Origin: Heyndrickxia coagulans DSM 1 = ATCC 7050
Lineage (GTDB): Bacteria > Bacillota > Bacilli > Bacillales > Bacillaceae_C
Length of the DNA stretch: 46,984 nucleotides
Direction: 5' to 3'
Assembly (NCBI RefSeq): GCF_000290615.1
Contig: NZ_ALAS01000031.1
Span: forward strand, 1-46,984
Position numbers and translations under genes: made by a program. Position 1 is the first letter of the stretch, and each line of letters starts with the position of its first letter. Of the stretch, positions 43,873 to 46,984 are shown in pieces. Under the pieces are notes generated by a model. The model was not told the DNA's origin and ran no database searches. It was given only the letters and a program-made list of their open reading frames with translations.

Positions 43873-45414
43873 GTGCCAGAGACAGATGTATCCAAGTTTG
43901 AGAAGAAAATCGAGGTGCGGAACATCCGCTTCGAAGACATTGATGATATTATGGCATTGTCGAAAAAATGTTTTCCGGGGATGGAGCCGTGGAAACACGA
44001 GCAGCTGGAAAGCCATATCCGGATTTTTCCGGAAGGGCAGTTTTGCGTGGAATACGAAGGGAAAATCGTCGGTTCCTGCTCCAGCTTAATTGTCAATTTC
44101 GATGAATACGAAGACCAGCATACATGGGATACGATCACTGCGAACGGCTACATTACCAACCATAATCCGCACGGGCTCAACCTGTACGGCATTGAAGTGA
44201 TGATCGACCCGGAATACCGGCGCATGAAGTTCGGGCACCGTTTGTATGAGGCACGGAAAGAGCTTTGCCGGAAAATGAACCTTCAAAGCATCATCATTGG
44301 CGGCCGCATTCCGAATTACAGCAAATATAAAGACAAAATGACCCCGCGCGAATACGTGGAAGAAGTCGAGATGCACAATATTTATGACCCGGTTCTCTCC
44401 TTCCAGCTGCTTGAAGGGTTCCAGATTATGCGGATCAACAGGCAGTATTTGCCGGATGATACAGCATCCGCTTCATTTGCAACGCTTATGGAATGGCATA
44501 ACGTAGATTATTTGCCGAAGTCCCGCCGTGTCTATCATGCTTCGTTCCCGGTCAGGATTACAGCGATCCAATATATGATGAAAAAAATTGATTCCTTCGA
44601 TGATTTTGTTAGACAGGTAGAATATTATGTCGATGTGGCCGCGGATTTCGGTTCTGATTTCGCCGTTTTTCCGGAAATTTTCACCACGCAGTTGATGTCC
44701 TACCTGGAAGAAAAACGCCCTGACCAGGCAGTGCGCCGGCTTTCCGGGTACACAGACCAATATATTGAACTGTTTACAGAGCTTGCCGTACGCTACAATG
44801 TCAACATTATCGGCGGGTCCCATTTTGTGGAAGAAGACGGGGGCATTTACAATGTCGCTTTTTTGTTCCGGCGCGACGGGACGATTGAGAGGCAGACCAA
44901 ACTCCATATTACGCCAAATGAGCGGAAATGGTGGGGGATCGCGGAAGGAAACGAACTCAATGTATTTGATACGGATTGCGGGAAAATTGCGATTCTGATT
45001 TGCTATGATATCGAGTTTCCGGAGCTGGCCCGTGTCGCTGTCGACCACGGTGCGAACATTATTTTTGTCCCGTTTTGCACGGACGACCGCCAGGCCTATT
45101 TGCGCGTCCGCTACTGCGCGCAGGCGCGGGCCATTGAAAACCAGGTGTACACCTGTATTGCGGGAACAGTCGGCAACCTGACCCACGTGGAAAACATGGA
45201 TATCCAGTATGCCCAGTCCGGGATCTTTTCCCCCTCCGATTTCGGCTTTGCCCGGGACGGCATTGTCGGAGAATGCGATCCCAATGTCGATACCGTTGTT
45301 GTCGGCGATGTCGATCTTGAGAAACTGCGCCGCAACCGCAACAGCGGCTCCGTCCGGCAACTGGCCGACCGGAGAAGGGATTTGTATCAGATTAAGATCA
45401 ACACCAGGTCCTGA
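43873..45414 (+). CDS. yhcX: GNAT acetyltransferase-nitrilase fusion (YhcX-like)
   Basis: A 513-aa two-domain protein. Residues about 12-205 are a GNAT N-acetyltransferase domain, with EVMIDPEYRRMKFGHRLYEAR (108-128) as the acetyl-CoA loop. Residues about 225-490 are a carbon-nitrogen hydrolase with the catalytic triad E268 (FAVFPEIF), K343 (TKLHITPNE) and C377 (ILICYDIEFPE). Both domains look complete. B. subtilis YhcX has the same design. The substrate is unknown; acyl transfer followed or preceded by amide hydrolysis on a small molecule is plausible. The start is GTG 43873, with a weak AAGGGTG site. Monocistronic, with a strong terminator. Confidence 0.9.
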   Translation: MPETDVSKFEKKIEVRNIRFEDIDDIMALSKKCFPGMEPWKHEQLESHIRIFPEGQFCVEYEGKIVGSCSSLIVNFDEYEDQHTWDTITANGYITNHNPHGLNLYGIEVMIDPEYRRMKFGHRLYEARKELCRKMNLQSIIIGGRIPNYSKYKDKMTPREYVEEVEMHNIYDPVLSFQLLEGFQIMRINRQYLPDDTASASFATLMEWHNVDYLPKSRRVYHASFPVRITAIQYMMKKIDSFDDFVRQVEYYVDVAADFGSDFAVFPEIFTTQLMSYLEEKRPDQAVRRLSGYTDQYIELFTELAVRYNVNIIGGSHFVEEDGGIYNVAFLFRRDGTIERQTKLHITPNERKWWGIAEGNELNVFDTDCGKIAILICYDIEFPELARVAVDHGANIIFVPFCTDDRQAYLRVRYCAQARAIENQVYTCIAGTVGNLTHVENMDIQYAQSGIFSPSDFGFARDGIVGECDPNVDTVVVGDVDLEKLRRNRNSGSVRQLADRRRDLYQIKINTRS

Positions 45415-45495
45415 GCATGACGGACTGGACGCAAGACCGGCCGGGCAGCCGCCAAGTGCCTGAACGGCTGCTTGGAAAACCCGGATACCGCATCA

Positions 45496-45533
45496 AAAAA
45501 CCGCTTAGAGGATGGAAGCTCTAAGCGGTTTTT
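45496..45533. terminator. Bidirectional terminator
   Basis: AAAAACCGCTTAGAG (45496-45510) and CTCTAAGCGGTTTTT (45519-45533) form a perfect 15-bp stem. It serves the convergent yhcX and the AEC transporter gene. Confidence 0.92.
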
Positions 45534-45539
45534 CATGAT

Positions 45540-46454
45540 TCAGGCGATCTTCAGCACGACCATCAGGCTGGTCATCAACACAATGCTGATCAAAATGGAC
45601 AACGAGTTCAACGTGCTGGACATGGCGACATTGCCGCCGCATTTCTGGGTAAATGCCGTGCAGACGGCGGAAATCGGCGCAAACGCGATAATCACGAGCA
45701 CGAGCCGAACTTCAAGCGGCAGCGGCAGCAGGAAATAAAAGAATGCTGCAAACAGGATGGCCATTCCGTAACGGATGATAACGGCTTTTAAGATGCCTGA
45801 AACCTGGCTTTTTTCAAGCCGGAGTTCAAAACCGATCCCGATCATCAGCATGGCCAGAAAGCCGTTTGCCTGCCCGACGATTCCGGTAAATGCAGTCACG
45901 CCTGTCGGCAATGTAATATGCAAAAGCGACAGCACGAGCATGATCAGATAGGTATCCATCGGGATGGATGAAAACATTTTTTTCAGGTAAGATGCCGCAT
46001 TTGTTCTTTCGTTGTTGGCAACGGCGGAAGCAATCGAATATGTGCCGCCCGTGCATAAAACCGAATTGCCGGCATCGAACAGGCAAGTTGCCACTACGCC
46101 AACGGGCCCCAGGAAATTTTGTACATAGGGGAGTGTAAAACAGCCAATATTATAACCGGAATAATTGATCATGTTAAAGGCTTTTTCCGTATGGGTACGG
46201 CGCCAGGAAACGATATAGCCGGTTGCAATCATCACTAGATTGCAAAAGACGCCGATTGCAACAAGCATTAACAGCGAAGTTTCAAGGGAGAGTTTTTCAA
46301 AATTTGTAATCACGGCGCATGGCAATGTAATGTTTAAAACCATGCGGGAAACCAGCTGAAAATCATCCGGCTTAAAAAATCCAATCCGCTTCAAAATGTA
46401 ACCGAGCACAATGATCAAAATAAACGAAGCGGCTTTCGTCAACACAACACCCAC
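45540..46454 (-). CDS. AEC-family transporter (malate/auxin-carrier type)
   Basis: A 304-aa integral membrane protein of the auxin efflux carrier/bile-acid-arsenite superfamily, with about ten membrane helices in two halves of five. Indicators are ILGY-type start SFILIIVLGYILKRIGFFKP, TLPCAVITNFEKL, and GYNIGCFTLPYVQNFLGPVG at the helix-4 crossover. Bacterial members export or import malate, malonate or similar carboxylates; no substrate can be assigned here. The start is GTG 46454, with a weak GGGAAAAA site. Its stop is 6 bases from the shared terminator. Confidence 0.85.
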   Translation of the reverse strand: MGVVLTKAASFILIIVLGYILKRIGFFKPDDFQLVSRMVLNITLPCAVITNFEKLSLETSLLMLVAIGVFCNLVMIATGYIVSWRRTHTEKAFNMINYSGYNIGCFTLPYVQNFLGPVGVVATCLFDAGNSVLCTGGTYSIASAVANNERTNAASYLKKMFSSIPMDTYLIMLVLSLLHITLPTGVTAFTGIVGQANGFLAMLMIGIGFELRLEKSQVSGILKAVIIRYGMAILFAAFFYFLLPLPLEVRLVLVIIAFAPISAVCTAFTQKCGGNVAMSSTLNSLSILISIVLMTSLMVVLKIA

Positions 46455-46632
46455 ATTTTTCCCAGCTTTCTTTTTGATCTAATTTCATTAAAAAACAATG
46501 AGAAAGAAACGGCAAGGAAAATTTTTGGCAACAACTTTTTTTCGGGTAATGTGCCGGTTCTTTTTTTTCCTTAAAATAAGGATGGAAAAAGACTTTTGGA
46601 TTCAGGCATGGGAGCGGGCGATTAAAAAGGAT
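46455..46632. other. Upstream region of the AEC transporter gene
   Basis: AT-rich, with no ORF of note. It presumably holds the promoter of the minus-strand AEC gene; I could not single out a convincing -35/-10 pair. Confidence 0.35.
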
Positions 46633-46661
46633 TTGTAAATTCAATTTGTGAAAACTATATA
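46633..46661 (+). promoter_or_regulatory. Promoter of a candidate small RNA
   Basis: TTGTAA (46633-46638), 17 bases, TATATA (46656-46661). Confidence 0.45.
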
Positions 46662-46667
46662 AAGTGT

Positions 46668-46776
46668 TGATCTTGCATGGCTATTGTGATCCCGGCAACG
46701 CATATAAAAAGTCCTCTTTGGCGATGTGAAGGATCTCGAAACGGGGATCCGGACCAAACCAAGAGGACCATTTTTT
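46668..46776 (+). ncRNA. Candidate structured RNA with terminator
   Basis: About 109 bases from the predicted start. GTCCTCTTTGG (46711-46721) pairs with CCAAGAGGAC (46759-46768) with one bulge, enclosing a second hairpin GGATC (46731-46735) / GATCC (46746-46750), and CA plus six T follow. It could be a short sRNA, a riboswitch of a gene outside the window, or the remnant of a mobile element. The remaining 208 bases to the window end contain no gene I can recognise. Confidence 0.35.
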
Positions 46777-46984
46777 GAGAATCTTTTTGTAAGAAGAGGG
46801 ACTTGCGGCTATTCATGTGAGCAGAGAAAAACGGGAAATTTACTTTTTTAAGAATTCAACATCTGCCCTTGTGTCAAGCAAATCACGATTGAGGACAGTT
46901 CTGAAGAGTAAATTCATCAATTTTTAGATGTTTTATGATAAAATGACTTATCCACATTTAGAAAATTTTTCCATCTATTTTTTC

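Noticed and set aside
1-46984. CRISPR arrays, tRNAs, rRNAs, complete insertion sequences, prophage genes
   Set aside because: I saw no regular repeat-spacer pattern, tRNA cloverleaf, rRNA segment, transposase or phage structural gene while reading the window.

Overview
The window looks like chromosomal DNA of a low- to mid-GC Gram-positive Bacillaceae. The basis is gene content and protein lengths close to Bacillus subtilis (ArtPQR of 255/219/240 aa, DeoD 233 aa, Pdp 433 aa, Pcp 215 aa), strong purine-rich ribosome binding sites, frequent GTG starts, a CIRCE element, an S-box and a cobalamin riboswitch. Heyndrickxia (Bacillus) coagulans or a close relative is my best guess; this is inference, not a database match. 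I see no rRNA, tRNA, CRISPR array, complete insertion sequence or origin.

Layout. (1) 1-8.5 kb is a decaying accessory stretch: a DUF1835 protein, an LXG-type toxin secretion locus whose second and third genes each carry an in-frame amber codon and whose toxin end is missing, an orphan hypothetical gene, an intact zinc alcohol dehydrogenase, a wrecked MntA-HepT toxin-antitoxin pair, a FAD oxidoreductase and a methyltransferase. (2) 8.5-11.5 kb (minus strand) is a cobalamin-riboswitch operon encoding a secreted alpha/alpha-toroid protein, a membrane-anchored DUF4430 protein and an ECF-transporter S component. Together they look like a surface vitamin B12 capture and uptake system with architecture similar to animal intrinsic factor. 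(3) 11.5-19.2 kb holds htpG under a perfect CIRCE, an M20 amidohydrolase, an ArtPQR amino-acid ABC transporter, and an OsmC/MFS pair. (4) 19.9-25.2 kb is a 5-oxoproline cluster: PxpB-PxpC-PxpA (ATP-dependent 5-oxoprolinase), the membrane pair DUF969-DUF979 (probable transporter) and pyroglutamyl peptidase Pcp. (5) 25.4-34.8 kb is a purine and nucleoside salvage region: an NCS2 purine permease, nupC, deoD, the SorC-type regulator deoR, then deoB-pdp-deoC-cdd. nupC and deoD share a near-identical operator-promoter module. (6) 35-37.4 kb is metE, and 37.6-38.6 kb is guaC. (7) 38.7-43.8 kb is sulfur acquisition: a sulfonate operon ssuADCBE behind an unrecognised attenuator leader and an 8-codon cysteine-containing leader ORF, next to an S-box-controlled 59-aa DUF2292 (YezD-like) gene. 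(8) 43.9-46.5 kb is a GNAT-nitrilase fusion (YhcX type) and an AEC-family transporter. The right end carries a possible small structured RNA.

How it fits together. Vitamin B12 uptake (2), B12-independent methionine synthesis (6) and sulfonate/SAM-responsive genes (7) all touch sulfur and one-carbon metabolism. Regions 4 and 5 scavenge pyroglutamyl peptides and nucleosides. Several ORFs that appear longer upstream were trimmed to starts with a proper ribosome binding site (adh, pxpA, pcp, deoD, deoR, cdd, ssuB, the toroid protein, the ECF S component, the MFS gene).
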